A DNA stretch of 64,000 nucleotides from Thiotrichaceae bacterium (GCA_023144895.1 JAGLEV010000042.1:1-64000), one strand, 5' to 3'; shown: positions 28,753 through 39,128, counted from the stretch's first letter. Made by a program: numbers and translations. The notes: generated by a model from the letters alone, not told the origin.

Positions 28753-28760
28753 TATACTAT

Positions 28761-28790
28761 AAAAAAGCCCCGATATTCGGGGCTTTTTTA
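28761..28790 (+). terminator. Rho-independent terminator after tRNA-fMet
   Basis: AAAAAAGCCCCGA (28761-28773) and TCGGGGCTTTTTT (28777-28789) form a perfect 13-bp stem with a three-base loop and T-run. It starts eight bases after the CCA end. Either it partly terminates before rimP, or rimP has its own promoter in the following 117 bp. Confidence 0.92.
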
Positions 28791-28907
28791 TTATTCAGAA
28801 AATGTAATTGCTGATTAAATAAGCACTGATGTCAGTGACACCTTTTCGATTCAACACACCCATTAGTCTGAATCAGGCTTAATATTCCAGAGTAAATAAC
28901 ACGTTAC

Positions 28908-29366
28908 ATGTCACACGTCACGCTAAATGAAATAATCACAAGCACTGTAGAAGGGCTTGGCTATGAATTATGGGGGGTTGATTTTCGCCCACATGCTGAC
29001 AATGGTCTACTGCGTATCTATATTGAATCAGAAAACGGTATTCTGGTTGAAGATTGTGCCAATGTTAGCCGTCAGCTCAGTTCTGTATTTGATGTGGAAG
29101 ACCCTATTCCTGGAGCCTATACTCTTGAAGTTTCATCTCCAGGGCTAGATCGAATGCTTTATACACCGAAGCAATATGAAAGCTATAAGGGCTGGATGGT
29201 AAAAATTAAGACCCGTGTTCCACTCGATGGGCGTAGGAATTTCAAGGGTACGATTGAGGCACTTAATGAGGATAGTGTCATCTTAAAGATTGATCAGGAG
29301 CTTTATGAAGTTCCTTTTGACAGTATCGAACGTTCGCGCTTAAAAACCGAATCATCAGGTAAGTGA
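28908..29366 (+). CDS. rimP: Ribosome maturation factor RimP
   Basis: Needed for maturation of the 30S subunit. The sequence GYELWGVDFRPH, LRIYIES, VEDCANVSRQLSSVFDVEDPI and YTLEVSSPGLDRML are the family core, with the SH3-like C-terminal domain (LDGRRNFKGTIEAL). 152 residues, like E. coli RimP. It starts the rimP-nusA-infB-rbfA-truB operon. A short dyad (CACTGA/TCAGTG, 28824-28837) sits in its leader. nusA begins three bases after its stop. Confidence 0.97.
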   Translation: MSHVTLNEIITSTVEGLGYELWGVDFRPHADNGLLRIYIESENGILVEDCANVSRQLSSVFDVEDPIPGAYTLEVSSPGLDRMLYTPKQYESYKGWMVKIKTRVPLDGRRNFKGTIEALNEDSVILKIDQELYEVPFDSIERSRLKTESSGK

Positions 29367-29369
29367 TAT

Positions 29370-30893
29370 ATGAGCAAAGAAATATTATACGTTGTTGATG
29401 CTATTGCAAATGAAAAAAATGTCAGTCAGGAGCTGATATTTGAAGCAGTAGAAGTTGCGCTGGCAACAGCAACACGCAAAAAGAATAATCCTGATATTGA
29501 TGTTAAGGTTAATATTGATCGCACAACGGGTGATTATGCAACATTTCGTCGCTGGGAAGTGTTAGACGATGAAGATGAAAACTTTGAGTCAACTGAACGT
29601 CAAATTCTTATTAGTTATGCAGCACTTAAAAATGCCAACATAAAAATTGGTGAGTATATAGAAGAGCCGATTGAGTCTGTTGCTTTTGGTCGAATTGCCG
29701 CGCAAACCGCAAAGCAAGTGATTGTACAAAAAGTTCGGCAAGCAGAACGAGAACGTATTATTGATGGTTTCCGTGATCGTGTCGGCTCATTAATTCTAGG
29801 CACGGTCAAACGGACTGATCGTCGTGGTATCATTTTAGATATGGGTGATAATGCAGAAGCATTGATTCCTCGTGATCAAATGTTGCCAAAAGATATGGCT
29901 CGCCCTGGTGATCGGATGCGTGGCTACTTACTAGAAATATCAGAAAATACTCGTGGTCCACAAATGATCGTGAGTCGTACAAGCCCTGAGCTACTGATTG
30001 AGTTATTAAAGCTTGAAGTACCAGAAATTGGTCAGGAAATGATTGATATTATGGCGGCAGCACGTGATCCAGGGTCTCGGGCAAAAATAGCAGTTAGAGC
30101 GAATGTGCCTAATCTTGATCCTATTGGAGCTTGTGTTGGAATGCGTGGTTCACGAATCCAGACAGTCACCAATGAACTTAATGGTGAGCGTGTTGATATC
30201 ATTCCTTGGGATGAAGAAATTGCCACCTTTGTTATCAACTCAATGAAACCAGCCGATGTATTGTCAATTTATGTTGATGATCAAAATAAAATTATGCGAA
30301 TTGGTGTTGATGAAGAGCAACTATCACAAGCTATTGGTAAGGGTGGGCAGAATGTTCGTTTAGCCAGTGAGCTAACGGGTTGGCAGCTTAATATCATGTC
30401 TGAAGATCAGGCAACTGAAGAGAGTGATAAAGAACAAACCGTATTAGTTGATGGCTTTATTGAAAGCCTTGATATTGATGAGGATATTGCCACAATCTTG
30501 GTTGAAGAAGGTTTTGTTTCACTCGATGACATTGTTTTCGACTACGAAGCTTTAGCTGAAGTTGAAGAATTTAATGAAGAGTTAGCAAATGAGCTTAAGT
30601 CTCGTGCTCAAAATGCATTATTAACGCAGGCAATCATGGGTAATAGTGGTAGCCCTGCACAAGATCTATTGGATATGGATACGATGGATAATACGCTAGC
30701 CTTCAAGCTATCTGCAAAAGGTATCTGTACAATGGAAGATCTTGCAGAACAAGCAACGGATGAGTTGCTTGATATAGAAGGAATGACAGAAGAACGAGCA
30801 GGAGAGCTAATCATGATCGCAAGAGCACCATGGTTTGCTGATGAAGAAGATGAGGCAGCAAATGAAGTAGTGGCTGAAGGAGACAACAAGTAA
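29370..30893 (+). CDS. nusA: Transcription termination/antitermination factor NusA
   Basis: RNA-polymerase-binding factor controlling pausing, termination and antitermination. Domains in order: N-terminal polymerase-binding (about 1-130), S1 (about 135-200), KH1 and KH2 (about 230-345, [14 protein letters not shown] and [12 protein letters not shown]), and two C-terminal helix-hairpin-helix acidic repeats (about 360-495). 507 residues against 495 in E. coli. Both acidic repeats are present, the gammaproteobacterial form. The stop overlaps the infB start by one base (TAATG). Confidence 0.98.
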   Translation: MSKEILYVVDAIANEKNVSQELIFEAVEVALATATRKKNNPDIDVKVNIDRTTGDYATFRRWEVLDDEDENFESTERQILISYAALKNANIKIGEYIEEPIESVAFGRIAAQTAKQVIVQKVRQAERERIIDGFRDRVGSLILGTVKRTDRRGIILDMGDNAEALIPRDQMLPKDMARPGDRMRGYLLEISENTRGPQMIVSRTSPELLIELLKLEVPEIGQEMIDIMAAARDPGSRAKIAVRANVPNLDPIGACVGMRGSRIQTVTNELNGERVDIIPWDEEIATFVINSMKPADVLSIYVDDQNKIMRIGVDEEQLSQAIGKGGQNVRLASELTGWQLNIMSEDQATEESDKEQTVLVDGFIESLDIDEDIATILVEEGFVSLDDIVFDYEALAEVEEFNEELANELKSRAQNALLTQAIMGNSGSPAQDLLDMDTMDNTLAFKLSAKGICTMEDLAEQATDELLDIEGMTEERAGELIMIARAPWFADEEDEAANEVVAEGDNK

Positions 30894-33727
30894 TGTCAGT
30901 AATAACAGTAAAACAGCTAGCGCAAATCGTTAGTACACCTGTTGAAGTGATGCTTAAACAGATGCAAGATGCAGACATCCCTGTCAGCAGTCCAAGTGAT
31001 ACAATCACGGATGAACAAAAGCTAAAATTGCTTGCTTATATTCGTGCAGGACAAGAGCCGATAAAGGCTGCTCCAGCGAGTAAGTTATCAGTCGGTGGAA
31101 AGACAGCTGATCGTAAAATATCAACAGCTCCTGCTGGCAAAGTGAATGTTGCTGTGCGCCACAAGAATCGAGGAACTCGACGACCTGAAACAATAATGCC
31201 AGCATCGTCAGATACACCGGTTGCTAGTCGTGCTGAAGAGTTAGCACGTAGAGGTGCTGCAGAGCGTGAAGCTTTGAATAAAGCGAGAGGCATAGAGACA
31301 GAGAAACCGAGTGAAAAAGAGGTTGTCGCTGAGATTGCTGAGCCAGTAGTTGAAGAGGTTAAAACTCCTGTTGAAGCAGAAGCAAAAACTGCTATAGTCA
31401 AAGAGCCAGAGCCAAAAGTAGAGTCTGTTGAGAAGCTAGTAGAAAAAATAGCAGCAAGACCCGCATCGACTAAGGTTGAAGAGAAAACGGTCATTACAAG
31501 TAAACCTAAACCTACTCCTGCTCCTAAAAAGGAAACTAAAGCGCCAGAAGTCGTTAAAGTTAAGGAAGTGCCAAAAGCCGTTGAGCCAGATCCTGTAAGA
31601 CCGAAGCGTTTAGAGCTGAATTTCTATGAAATAGCAAGACGTAACAAGGCAGCAGGTGCTAATAAAGGTCGAGAGGAAGCAGCCTCAGCATTAAAGAAGC
31701 GTCCTTCACGTAAAGTGATTAAAAAGCCAGTGGTTGTTGTTAAGAAAGAACCTGTCAAGAAACCAACAAAGGCAGCGCCTCCTGCAACAGCTAATGCCAA
31801 TGCTAACGCAGCAAAAAATAAGAAGAAAAAGCCATTCCAAGGTCGTGGTGGTAATCAGCTACATATGGATAAGGGTCGTCGTCGTAAGAAGGGACGAGGC
31901 AGAAGAGAAGTTAGAATTGAACGCGAAGACAAGCATGGCTTTGAGAAGCCAACAGCACCGGTAGTCAAAGTCGTTGAAATCCCTGAAATGATTATATTAG
32001 GTGATTTAGCGAAAGCACTTAGTGTTTCAGCAACTGATATCATTAAGCAAATGATGTCAATGGGCGTTATGGCGACTATTAACCAGTCTCTTGATCAAGA
32101 TACAGCGATTCTGGTAACAGAAGAGTTAGGTCATACAGCGGTTGCTCTTAGTAGTACTGATGAAGATGAAGCCATTATTGCCTCATTAATCCCAGAAGAT
32201 GGCAAGTATGAGGCTACAAAACGACCTCCTGTTGTTACGATTATGGGTCATGTTGATCATGGTAAAACGTCATTACTTGATTATATTCGTAATAGTCGTG
32301 TTGCAGCGGGTGAGGCGGGTGGTATTACTCAGCATGTGAGTGCCTATCATGTTGATACACCTAATGGCATTATTTCCTTCTTAGATACTCCTGGACATGC
32401 AGCATTCTCTGCAATGCGTGAACGTGGTGCAAAGGCAACAGATATTGTTATTATTGTCGTCGCTGCTGATGATAGTGTGATGCCGCAGACAAAAGAAGTA
32501 ATTAAACATGCTCGTGCTGCTAATGTGCCTATTATTATTGCTATCAATAAAATGGACAAAGAAAATGCAGACCCAGAGCGAGTTCGAAGTGATCTTTCAG
32601 CACTAGAGGTTATTTCTGAGGAGTGGGGTGGTGATGATGTATTTGTTGAGATCTCAGCAAAAACAGGTCAAGGCATTGAAAAACTTTTAGAATCGATTAA
32701 CTTAGTTGCAGAAATGCAAGAGCTCGTTGCACCGATTGATGGCCCAGCCAGTGGCTTAGTGGTTGAAGCCAGTGTTGAGAAAGGTCGTGGTGCAGTCGCT
32801 ACTGTCTTAGTTCAGCGTGGTACTTTGCGTAAAGGTGATATCGTCCTTTGTGGTCAAGAATATGGTCGTATTAGAGCGATGATTGATGACTTAGGAAAAC
32901 CAATAAAAGAAGTGGGCCCTTCTATGCCTGTTTCAATTCTTGGTTTATCGGGTGCACCAGCATCAGGTATTGAGATGATTGTTGTCGACACAGAGCGTAA
33001 AGCGCGTGAGATTGCTAGCAATCGTCGTCATAAAGAACGTGATACACGATTAAACAAGCAACAAGCGGCAAAACTTGAATTATTATTTGCTAACCTTAGT
33101 GGAGATGCTGTTGCAGAACCGTTGAATGTTATTATTAAAGCGGATGTACACGGTAGTGTTGAAGCACTGAGAAATACTTTAAATCAATTATCAACTGATG
33201 AAGTTCGAGTTAATATTGTTTCTTCTGCGGTAGGTGGTATTAATGAAAGTGATGTGAGTCTTGCTCAGGCATCGGGTGCAGTGATCATTGCTTTCAATGT
33301 ACGTGCAGATGCTTCAGCCCGCCGTACAGCTTCTGAAAGCAATATTGAAATTCGTTACTACAGTATTATTTATGAAGTTGTTGATGATATTACTGAAGCA
33401 TTAAGTGGTATGTTACCTCCAGAGCTACGTGAAGAGTTTGTTGGTCTTGCGGAAGTTAAAGATGTATTCCACTCAAATGCATTGGGTGCAGTTGCAGGTT
33501 GTTTAGTTATCGAAGGGCATGTCTCTAAAGGTCTACCCATTCGCGTATTGCGTGATAATGTGGTTATCTTTGAAGGTGATCTTGAATCACTACGTCGTCA
33601 TAAAGATGATGTAAAAGAAGTGCGTATGGGTACAGAGTGTGGCATCGCGATTAAAGACTACAATGATGTAAAAGCAGGTGACCAAATCGAATGCTTTAGA
33701 CGTACAGAAGTAGAGCGTAGGCTTTAA
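30893..33727 (+). CDS. infB: Translation initiation factor IF-2
   Basis: GTPase that brings fMet-tRNA to the 30S subunit and promotes subunit joining. The N-terminal IF2 helical domain ([11 protein letters not shown]) is followed by a long Lys/Glu/Ala/Pro-rich linker (about 60-350) and a second IF2-N domain ([13 protein letters not shown]). The G domain comes next, with [12 protein letters not shown] (about 451), DTPGH and NKMD, and then domains II-IV. 944 residues against 890 in E. coli. Internal starts giving shorter isoforms are known in E. coli; several in-frame starts exist here but none stands out. Confidence 0.98.
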   Translation: MSVITVKQLAQIVSTPVEVMLKQMQDADIPVSSPSDTITDEQKLKLLAYIRAGQEPIKAAPASKLSVGGKTADRKISTAPAGKVNVAVRHKNRGTRRPETIMPASSDTPVASRAEELARRGAAEREALNKARGIETEKPSEKEVVAEIAEPVVEEVKTPVEAEAKTAIVKEPEPKVESVEKLVEKIAARPASTKVEEKTVITSKPKPTPAPKKETKAPEVVKVKEVPKAVEPDPVRPKRLELNFYEIARRNKAAGANKGREEAASALKKRPSRKVIKKPVVVVKKEPVKKPTKAAPPATANANANAAKNKKKKPFQGRGGNQLHMDKGRRRKKGRGRREVRIEREDKHGFEKPTAPVVKVVEIPEMIILGDLAKALSVSATDIIKQMMSMGVMATINQSLDQDTAILVTEELGHTAVALSSTDEDEAIIASLIPEDGKYEATKRPPVVTIMGHVDHGKTSLLDYIRNSRVAAGEAGGITQHVSAYHVDTPNGIISFLDTPGHAAFSAMRERGAKATDIVIIVVAADDSVMPQTKEVIKHARAANVPIIIAINKMDKENADPERVRSDLSALEVISEEWGGDDVFVEISAKTGQGIEKLLESINLVAEMQELVAPIDGPASGLVVEASVEKGRGAVATVLVQRGTLRKGDIVLCGQEYGRIRAMIDDLGKPIKEVGPSMPVSILGLSGAPASGIEMIVVDTERKAREIASNRRHKERDTRLNKQQAAKLELLFANLSGDAVAEPLNVIIKADVHGSVEALRNTLNQLSTDEVRVNIVSSAVGGINESDVSLAQASGAVIIAFNVRADASARRTASESNIEIRYYSIIYEVVDDITEALSGMLPPELREEFVGLAEVKDVFHSNALGAVAGCLVIEGHVSKGLPIRVLRDNVVIFEGDLESLRRHKDDVKEVRMGTECGIAIKDYNDVKAGDQIECFRRTEVERRL

Positions 33728-33731
33728 GAAT

Positions 33732-34121
33732 ATGGCAGATTATTCAAGAACTGAGCGAATTGCTGAGCAAATCCTACGTGAACTTGCTCAGATAATTCGT
33801 GACAAGATAAAAGACCCTCGTGTTGGTATGTTGTCGATTCAATCAGTTGATGTTAGTCGTGATTTAAAAATTGCGAAGGTGTACTTTGACTCGTTTGATG
33901 AAAAGCAAGCGAAGGAGTCAGAAGAAGGCTTAAACCGTGCTGCAGGGTTTTTACGCCGAGAACTAGCACGTAATCTAAGCTTACGTGCTACACCACAGCT
34001 AACCTTTATCTATGATGATACTGAGCTTAAAGCCAATAGCTTGAGTGCTTTGATTAATGATGCTGTGGCTAGTGATAAAGACAATCAGACTGATGATATT
34101 GATCTAGATCGACAGTTATAA
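33732..34121 (+). CDS. rbfA: 30S ribosome-binding factor A
   Basis: Cold-important maturation factor for the 16S rRNA 5' end. The KH-type domain is visible: RTERIAEQILRELAQII, DPRVGMLSIQSVDVSRDLKIAKVYF and RATPQLTFIYDDT. 129 residues, near E. coli (133). It follows infB by four bases and precedes truB by 17. Confidence 0.97.
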   Translation: MADYSRTERIAEQILRELAQIIRDKIKDPRVGMLSIQSVDVSRDLKIAKVYFDSFDEKQAKESEEGLNRAAGFLRRELARNLSLRATPQLTFIYDDTELKANSLSALINDAVASDKDNQTDDIDLDRQL

Positions 34122-34138
34122 AAACTGAGTCTTATTAA

Positions 34139-35047
34139 ATGGCACGACGCAATAAAGGCCGTGAAGTTAACGGTATCTTACTTCTCAATAAGCCAACAGG
34201 TGCTAGCTCAAATCATATATTACAACGAGCTAAACGCTATTATGGTGCTCAAAAAGCGGGACATACTGGCAGCTTAGATCCTCTAGCAACAGGGATGCTT
34301 CCGATCTGTTTTGGTGAAGCCACTAAAATATCCTCTTTCCTACTTAATTCTGATAAAACCTATCGAACAACCGCTAGCTTAGGTGTTACCACGACTACGG
34401 GTGACTCTGAAGGTGAATTGCTGGATGAAATAAAGCCTCAGGAATACAGTACCGAGGATATTGAGCAAATACTAGAAAAATACCGTGGGACAATAGAACA
34501 GCTTCCACCAATGTATTCTGCATTAAAGCACCAAGGTAAACCACTTTACGAACTAGCACGCAAAGGTATTAAAGTGGATATCGAATATAAGCGTCGTGAA
34601 GTAACGATTCATCAACTGACCTTGTTAAGTCATCAACTGAATGAGATTCAATTAGAAGTTCATTGTTCAAAAGGGACTTATATCCGCACGCTTGTTGAAG
34701 ATATTGGTGCAGAACTAGGTTGTGGTGCACATGTATCTAGGCTACATCGCTTACATGTTTCACCCTTTGAAACTTATGCAATGGAAGAGCTGGATGCTTT
34801 ACAAAACTTGAGTCATGAAGAGCTGGATGCAAAATTAACACCAATGGATCAAGGGCTAAGCCATTTTCCTAAGCGTCACCTTAATCAATCACAAAGCACC
34901 GCAACGGGCTTTGGGCAGAAAGTTGAAATTGAAATCGAAGAAGAGCAGATAGTTCGCCTGTATAATCATCATGATCAATTTATTGGTATGGGGATTGGTA
35001 TAGAAGCAGGGTGGATGAAACCTAAACGTTTATTGAAAACAAACTGA
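34139..35047 (+). CDS. truB: tRNA pseudouridine(55) synthase
   Basis: Makes pseudouridine 55 in the T-loop of tRNAs. The motifs NGILLLNKPTGASSNHILQ and AGHTGSLDPLATGMLPICFGEATK include the catalytic Asp; CSKGTYIRTLVEDIG is the second family motif. A C-terminal PUA-like domain follows. 302 residues. Last gene of the nusA operon here. In E. coli rpsO and pnp come next, but here trpS does. Confidence 0.97.
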   Translation: MARRNKGREVNGILLLNKPTGASSNHILQRAKRYYGAQKAGHTGSLDPLATGMLPICFGEATKISSFLLNSDKTYRTTASLGVTTTTGDSEGELLDEIKPQEYSTEDIEQILEKYRGTIEQLPPMYSALKHQGKPLYELARKGIKVDIEYKRREVTIHQLTLLSHQLNEIQLEVHCSKGTYIRTLVEDIGAELGCGAHVSRLHRLHVSPFETYAMEELDALQNLSHEELDAKLTPMDQGLSHFPKRHLNQSQSTATGFGQKVEIEIEEEQIVRLYNHHDQFIGMGIGIEAGWMKPKRLLKTN

Positions 35048-35093
35048 TAGCTTATTGATTGGTTTAATGAAGTATTTTACCTACTATCAGTTT
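35041..35093 (+). terminator. Long-loop hairpin after truB, possible terminator
   Basis: AAACTGATAG (35041-35050), which includes the truB stop codon, is the exact reverse complement of CTATCAGTTT (35084-35093). The 33-base loop and the lack of a T-tract make it a poor intrinsic terminator. Confidence 0.3.
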
Positions 35094-35170
35094 AAAATAG
35101 CCCCAAATTGAAGAATTAGCTTAGATTGAATCGCTCTGATTGCACTCTAAGGAGGGACTGGTTAAACTAG

Positions 35171-35196
35171 CCTCAACCAATTCATATCAATTGAGG
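35171..35196 (+). promoter_or_regulatory. Hairpin covering the trpS ribosome-binding site
   Basis: CCTCAA (35171-35176) can pair with TTGAGG (35191-35196). The GAGG of the right arm is the only good Shine-Dalgarno for trpS, seven bases before its GTG start. Pairing would hide it, so translation could be controlled; a six-base stem is weak and this is tentative. Confidence 0.35.
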
Positions 35197-35203
35197 ATAT
35201 TCA

Positions 35204-36412
35204 GTGAGTTCACAAACTAATTCGCGCGTTGTCTCTGGAATGCGCCCTACGGGGATGTTGCATTTAGGGCATTATCATGGGGTTTTAAAGAACTGGGTAG
35301 AGATGCAGCATGATTATGAATGCTTTTTCTTTGCGGCAGATTGGCACGCCTTAACAACTCACTATGAGACACCACAAGGTATTGCAGAAAGTTCTGAGCA
35401 ATTGCTTATTGACTGGCTTGCAGCAGGCGTTAGCCCTTCAAATTCCACGTTGTTTATTCAATCTCATGTGCCACAGCATGCTGAATTACATTTGCTATTG
35501 TCAATGATGACACCCTTGAGCTGGTTAGAGCGTATACCGACTTATAAAGATCAGAAGAAAAAATTAACAGGGCGTGATCTGACGACTTATGGTTTTTTGG
35601 GCTATCCATTATTACAGTCTGCGGATATTTTATTATACCGTGCAGGTTTAGTTCCCGTGGGTGAAGATCAGGTAGTACATGTTGAAATGACGCGTGAGAT
35701 TGCACGACGTTTTAATCACTTTTATGGTCAAGAGGCTGGTTTTGCAGAGAGTTGTGAGCAGGCTATTCCTAAGATGGGTAAGAAAAGTGCCAAATTATAT
35801 CGTAGTCAGCGTAAAGCTTTTCAAGAGCAGGGCGATGGTGAGGCTTTATTAAAAGCACAAGCTTTGATTGATTCACAACAAAATATTTCTATTGCAGATA
35901 AAGAGCGCCTGTTGGGTTACTTGGAAGGTGTAAGCAAAATGATTCTTCCTGAGCCACAAGCTAAGCTGACTAAGGCGGCTAAAATGCCTGGTCTTGATGG
36001 GCAAAAAATGTCTAAATCTTATGGTAATACGATTGGTTTACGTGAAGAGCCTGATGCTCTAACGAAAAAGATTAAAACGATGCCTACTGATCCAGCAAGA
36101 ATTCGCTTAACGGATCCAGGTGATCCAGAAAAATGCCCTGTATGGCAGCTTCATCAAGTGTATACCGATGATAAAACCCATGAATGGGTGCAAGAAGGCT
36201 GTCGTAGTGCAGGAATGGGCTGTGTTGATTGCAAGCAACCCCTTATTGATGCTGTACAGGCTGAGCTAGAGCCTATTCGTGTACGAGCCAAACGTTATGA
36301 AAATGATCGCACTTATTTGCGTACCATTATCAATGAAGGCAGTGCGGCAGCGACAGAAGTTGCTAATGAAACAATGGATGATGTGAGAAAAGCAATGCAG
36401 CTTTATCAATGA
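35204..36412 (+). CDS. trpS: Tryptophan--tRNA ligase
   Basis: Charges tRNA-Trp. The class I motifs are present: the HIGH-type PTGMLHLGHYHG near the N-terminus and the KMSKS loop GQKMSKSYGN (about 267). 402 residues, the longer form carrying an insert of about 70 residues compared with the 334-residue E. coli enzyme; this form is common in other gammaproteobacteria. The start is GTG 35204. Its stop overlaps the scpA ATG (ATGA, four bases), so trpS-scpA-scpB are translationally linked. Confidence 0.96.
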   Translation: MSSQTNSRVVSGMRPTGMLHLGHYHGVLKNWVEMQHDYECFFFAADWHALTTHYETPQGIAESSEQLLIDWLAAGVSPSNSTLFIQSHVPQHAELHLLLSMMTPLSWLERIPTYKDQKKKLTGRDLTTYGFLGYPLLQSADILLYRAGLVPVGEDQVVHVEMTREIARRFNHFYGQEAGFAESCEQAIPKMGKKSAKLYRSQRKAFQEQGDGEALLKAQALIDSQQNISIADKERLLGYLEGVSKMILPEPQAKLTKAAKMPGLDGQKMSKSYGNTIGLREEPDALTKKIKTMPTDPARIRLTDPGDPEKCPVWQLHQVYTDDKTHEWVQEGCRSAGMGCVDCKQPLIDAVQAELEPIRVRAKRYENDRTYLRTIINEGSAAATEVANETMDDVRKAMQLYQ

Positions 36413-37230
36413 CAGATAGCGCTGATCAACCACTTATTAGTAAAAATGAGAAAACTCCCTTTGCTATTGTTGATGGTAATCCCTTGCTTGTGCCCCCAGA
36501 GGATTTATATATTCCTCCACAGGCACTAGAGGTATTTCTTGATACCTTTGAAGGGCCATTGGATCTATTGCTTTATCTGATTAAAAAACAAAACCTTGAT
36601 ATTCTTAATATTCCTATTGCAGAGATTACTGAGCAATATATGGGCTATGTTGAAATGATGCGTACTATTAAGCTAGATCTTGCCGCAGAATATCTTGTTA
36701 TGGCCGCCTTATTAGCAGAGATAAAGTCACGCATGCTATTGCCACGTCATGAGAATATTGATGATGAGGATGATCCACGTGCTGAATTAGTTAAACGCTT
36801 GCAAGCCTATGAACAATTTAAGCAAGTTTCATATGATATTGATGAATTAGGTCGAGAAGGGCGGGACTTTTGGTCGAGTGATATTGAACCAATCTATCAG
36901 CAAGAAGAAAAAGCACTGCCTGATATTGAATTGGAAGAAATTTTATTAGCATTTAAAAACATTTTAAACCGTGCTGATATGAATGTGAGTCATGAAATTC
37001 AACGTGAAGCATTATCAGTGCGAGAGCGAATGAGCCATATTTTAGCAAGCCTGCAAGCGAGTCATATCATGGAGTTTACTCAGCTTTTTGATACGAGTGA
37101 GGGTAAAGCGGGTGTCGTAGTAACGTTTGTGGCTGTGTTAGAGTTACTAAAAGAACACTTAGTCGATATTGTACAATCTGAAGCTTTTGCTCCTATTTAC
37201 CTACAATCTGCTTCACAGAGTACCGAATGA
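36409..37230 (+). CDS. scpA: Segregation and condensation protein A
   Basis: Kleisin subunit of the Smc-ScpAB condensin. The sequence TFEGPLDLLLYLIKKQNLDILNIPIAEIT is the family signature, followed by EYLVMAALLAEIKSRMLLP; the winged-helix C-terminus follows. 273 residues. It overlaps trpS and scpB by four bases each. Having ScpAB rather than MukBEF excludes the enteric and Vibrio-type lineages. smc is not in the window. Confidence 0.96.
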   Translation: MTDSADQPLISKNEKTPFAIVDGNPLLVPPEDLYIPPQALEVFLDTFEGPLDLLLYLIKKQNLDILNIPIAEITEQYMGYVEMMRTIKLDLAAEYLVMAALLAEIKSRMLLPRHENIDDEDDPRAELVKRLQAYEQFKQVSYDIDELGREGRDFWSSDIEPIYQQEEKALPDIELEEILLAFKNILNRADMNVSHEIQREALSVRERMSHILASLQASHIMEFTQLFDTSEGKAGVVVTFVAVLELLKEHLVDIVQSEAFAPIYLQSASQSTE

Positions 37231-37829
37231 TAGTACAAGAAAAACTTCAAGCAATTATTGATGCCATTTTATTGACCGCAGAAGTACCATTGACAATAGA
37301 AAAAATATCAACTTACTTTGATGCTGATGAATATATTGCTCGACAGGATATTAAGGAAGCACTCTCTGTTTTGCAGGAGTCCAATGATCGCCGAGGATTT
37401 GAGTTGATTGAATCTGCTAGTGGTTATCGCTATCAAAGCAAAGAAGCTTATAAGCAATGGGTGACAAAGCATTGGCAAGAAAAGCCTCAGCGGTATTCAC
37501 GCGTTTTTTTAGAAACATTAGCATTAATTATTTATCGCCAGCCCATTACCCGCTCTGAAATAGAAGAAGTGCGAGGCGTTGCCGTCAGTTCGAATATTAT
37601 AAAAGCACTAAGGGAGCGAGAGTGGATACGTGTTGTGGGGCATAAAGAAGTTCCTGGAAGACCCGCAATGTTTGGTACGACTCGTGAGCTACTAGATTAT
37701 TTTAAACTCAAGAGCTTAGATGAAATGCCACCTTTGGCGGAGATACAAAATATTGATCAACTTTACCCTGAGTTGGATTTTAGTTCTTCTGATGATACTG
37801 ATGACATAGCTGATCATGTTAAACATTAA
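37227..37829 (+). CDS. scpB: Segregation and condensation protein B
   Basis: Dimeric winged-helix partner of ScpA. It shows AIIDAILLTAEVPLTIEKI, RGFELIESASGYRYQSKEAY and ALIIYRQPITRSEIEEVRGVAVSSN, all diagnostic (quoted in parts). 200 residues; like many gammaproteobacterial ScpB it has a short acidic tail. Overlaps scpA by four bases and the following chorismate lyase gene by 14. Confidence 0.96.
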   Translation: MIVQEKLQAIIDAILLTAEVPLTIEKISTYFDADEYIARQDIKEALSVLQESNDRRGFELIESASGYRYQSKEAYKQWVTKHWQEKPQRYSRVFLETLALIIYRQPITRSEIEEVRGVAVSSNIIKALREREWIRVVGHKEVPGRPAMFGTTRELLDYFKLKSLDEMPPLAEIQNIDQLYPELDFSSSDDTDDIADHVKH

Positions 37830-38355
37830 TTGGCAAATGCTTGATGCATCTAGCATGAAGCAAATACCACTAGAATTACAGAGCTGGTTAATTGATACAG
37901 GTTCGTTAACTGCTAAACTAAAATCTTATAGTGATAATTTTTCTGTGTGCTTGCTAGCTCAAAAGCAACGACAATCCACCGTTGATGAAGAAGCTTTGCT
38001 AGGTTTAGTTGATGATTGTTCTATTATTGAACGTGAAGTACAGCTTTATTGTCAAGGTCAACCTGTTATTTATGCTAATAGCTTGATTCCATTGGTGTCA
38101 ATTGTTGATCGTTTTGATAATCTGAATAACTTGGGTGAACAACCACTAGGGGAGAAAATATTTTCTGACCCTCAGTTGGAGCGAAGTCCTTTAGAGTGGA
38201 CGGTCTTAACAGAAAAACATTCATTGTTTCATTCTGCGGTGCAAAATCTAAAGGTCATACCAACCCAAATTTATGGGCGGCGTTCGCTATTTTATGGCAC
38301 GGTTAAGCCGATTGTGATTAGTGAATTTTTCTTGCCTGCAATTAGGGTGTTATAA
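37816..38355 (+). CDS. ubiC: Chorismate lyase
   Basis: Makes 4-hydroxybenzoate and pyruvate from chorismate, the first step of ubiquinone synthesis. The family pattern is visible: EREVQLYCQGQPVIYANSLIP, the LGEQPLGEKIF segment, the conserved RRSLFYG and the closing EFFLPAIRVL. 179 residues. It overlaps scpB by 14 bp, ending the trpS-scpA-scpB unit. The next enzyme, UbiA, is encoded 13 kb away at 51113 rather than beside it as in E. coli. Confidence 0.9.
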   Translation: MLNINWQMLDASSMKQIPLELQSWLIDTGSLTAKLKSYSDNFSVCLLAQKQRQSTVDEEALLGLVDDCSIIEREVQLYCQGQPVIYANSLIPLVSIVDRFDNLNNLGEQPLGEKIFSDPQLERSPLEWTVLTEKHSLFHSAVQNLKVIPTQIYGRRSLFYGTVKPIVISEFFLPAIRVL

Positions 38356-38357
38356 CC

Positions 38358-39128
38358 TTAATGCTGAAGATTTTTATGGCTATTTAAAAACTCAGATTGA
38401 GTGATTACGGTAATCCCTAATTTTTTAGCAACCTCCCGATCAGAAGTAGAATTATACCCCCAATCAACAAGTTGTAACCTTATTGTGTTAAGCTTTGGGT
38501 TGTTCAGAATCCCTATTAAAGTTGCTAATCGGTCTTCAATAAAAATAATTTCTTTCTCTGGATATTGCTCTAGTAATTCTATTAAGACTTCTTGTTTTGA
38601 CATCTTACAATCCAGTCCATAAACATGATCATCTGATAAATAAATATCATGACCTTGAAGAATATAGTGTACAAAGTGTTCTTGTTTTGTTGTGATGATA
38701 TGCCAATGATCAATATGCAGGGCTTTGAGCTTCTCAGTAATACCTGCAAATAAACTATTGTTACTTAACCAGTCTATTTTATTTTCATTAATCCACTGAT
38801 CACGAGTTTGACCAAAGAGTATTTTCAAATCATCAGTATTGAGATTGTGAGCGATTATAGTTTCATCAATAATCTCTTGATAAGATGCAAACATATTGTC
38901 AACTAAGCCACCTTTTTGTAGATAATACATAATTAAAATAGCCTCATAGCCTGTTTCAATTAATGGTCGTAGGTAACAAAAATTATCAATATCCTGCTGA
39001 GTAATATCTTGATTTTTCTTGTCAGGCCATAAGTCTTGTGCTGCTTTCCAGCCTGTGATTGCTGTTTCTATCGCGCTATGGCAGATCACACCATCGAAAT
39101 CTAATGCATAAATAATATTTTTTGTCAC
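38358..39128 (-). CDS. HAD-family hydrolase resembling cyanobacterial/plant proteins
   Basis: Haloacid-dehalogenase fold phosphatase of unknown substrate. Motif I is ALDFDGVICHS, with the nucleophile and acid aspartates. Motif II (IITTKQ), the motif III lysine (KMSKQE) and motif IV IFIEDRL follow. LRPLIETGYE, the TTK and the late LVDWGYNSTSDRE match a HAD group I know mainly from cyanobacteria and plant chloroplasts. 256 residues, near that group's length. It is convergent with ubiC with only two bases between the stops. The lineage resemblance is from memory. Confidence 0.82.
   Translation of the reverse strand: MTKNIIYALDFDGVICHSAIETAITGWKAAQDLWPDKKNQDITQQDIDNFCYLRPLIETGYEAILIMYYLQKGGLVDNMFASYQEIIDETIIAHNLNTDDLKILFGQTRDQWINENKIDWLSNNSLFAGITEKLKALHIDHWHIITTKQEHFVHYILQGHDIYLSDDHVYGLDCKMSKQEVLIELLEQYPEKEIIFIEDRLATLIGILNNPKLNTIRLQLVDWGYNSTSDREVAKKLGITVITQSEFLNSHKNLQH

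Noticed and set aside
31036-31494. 152-codon minus-strand ORF inside infB
   Set aside because: It is antisense to the low-complexity Lys/Glu/Ala/Pro linker of IF-2, which opens the opposite frame by composition.
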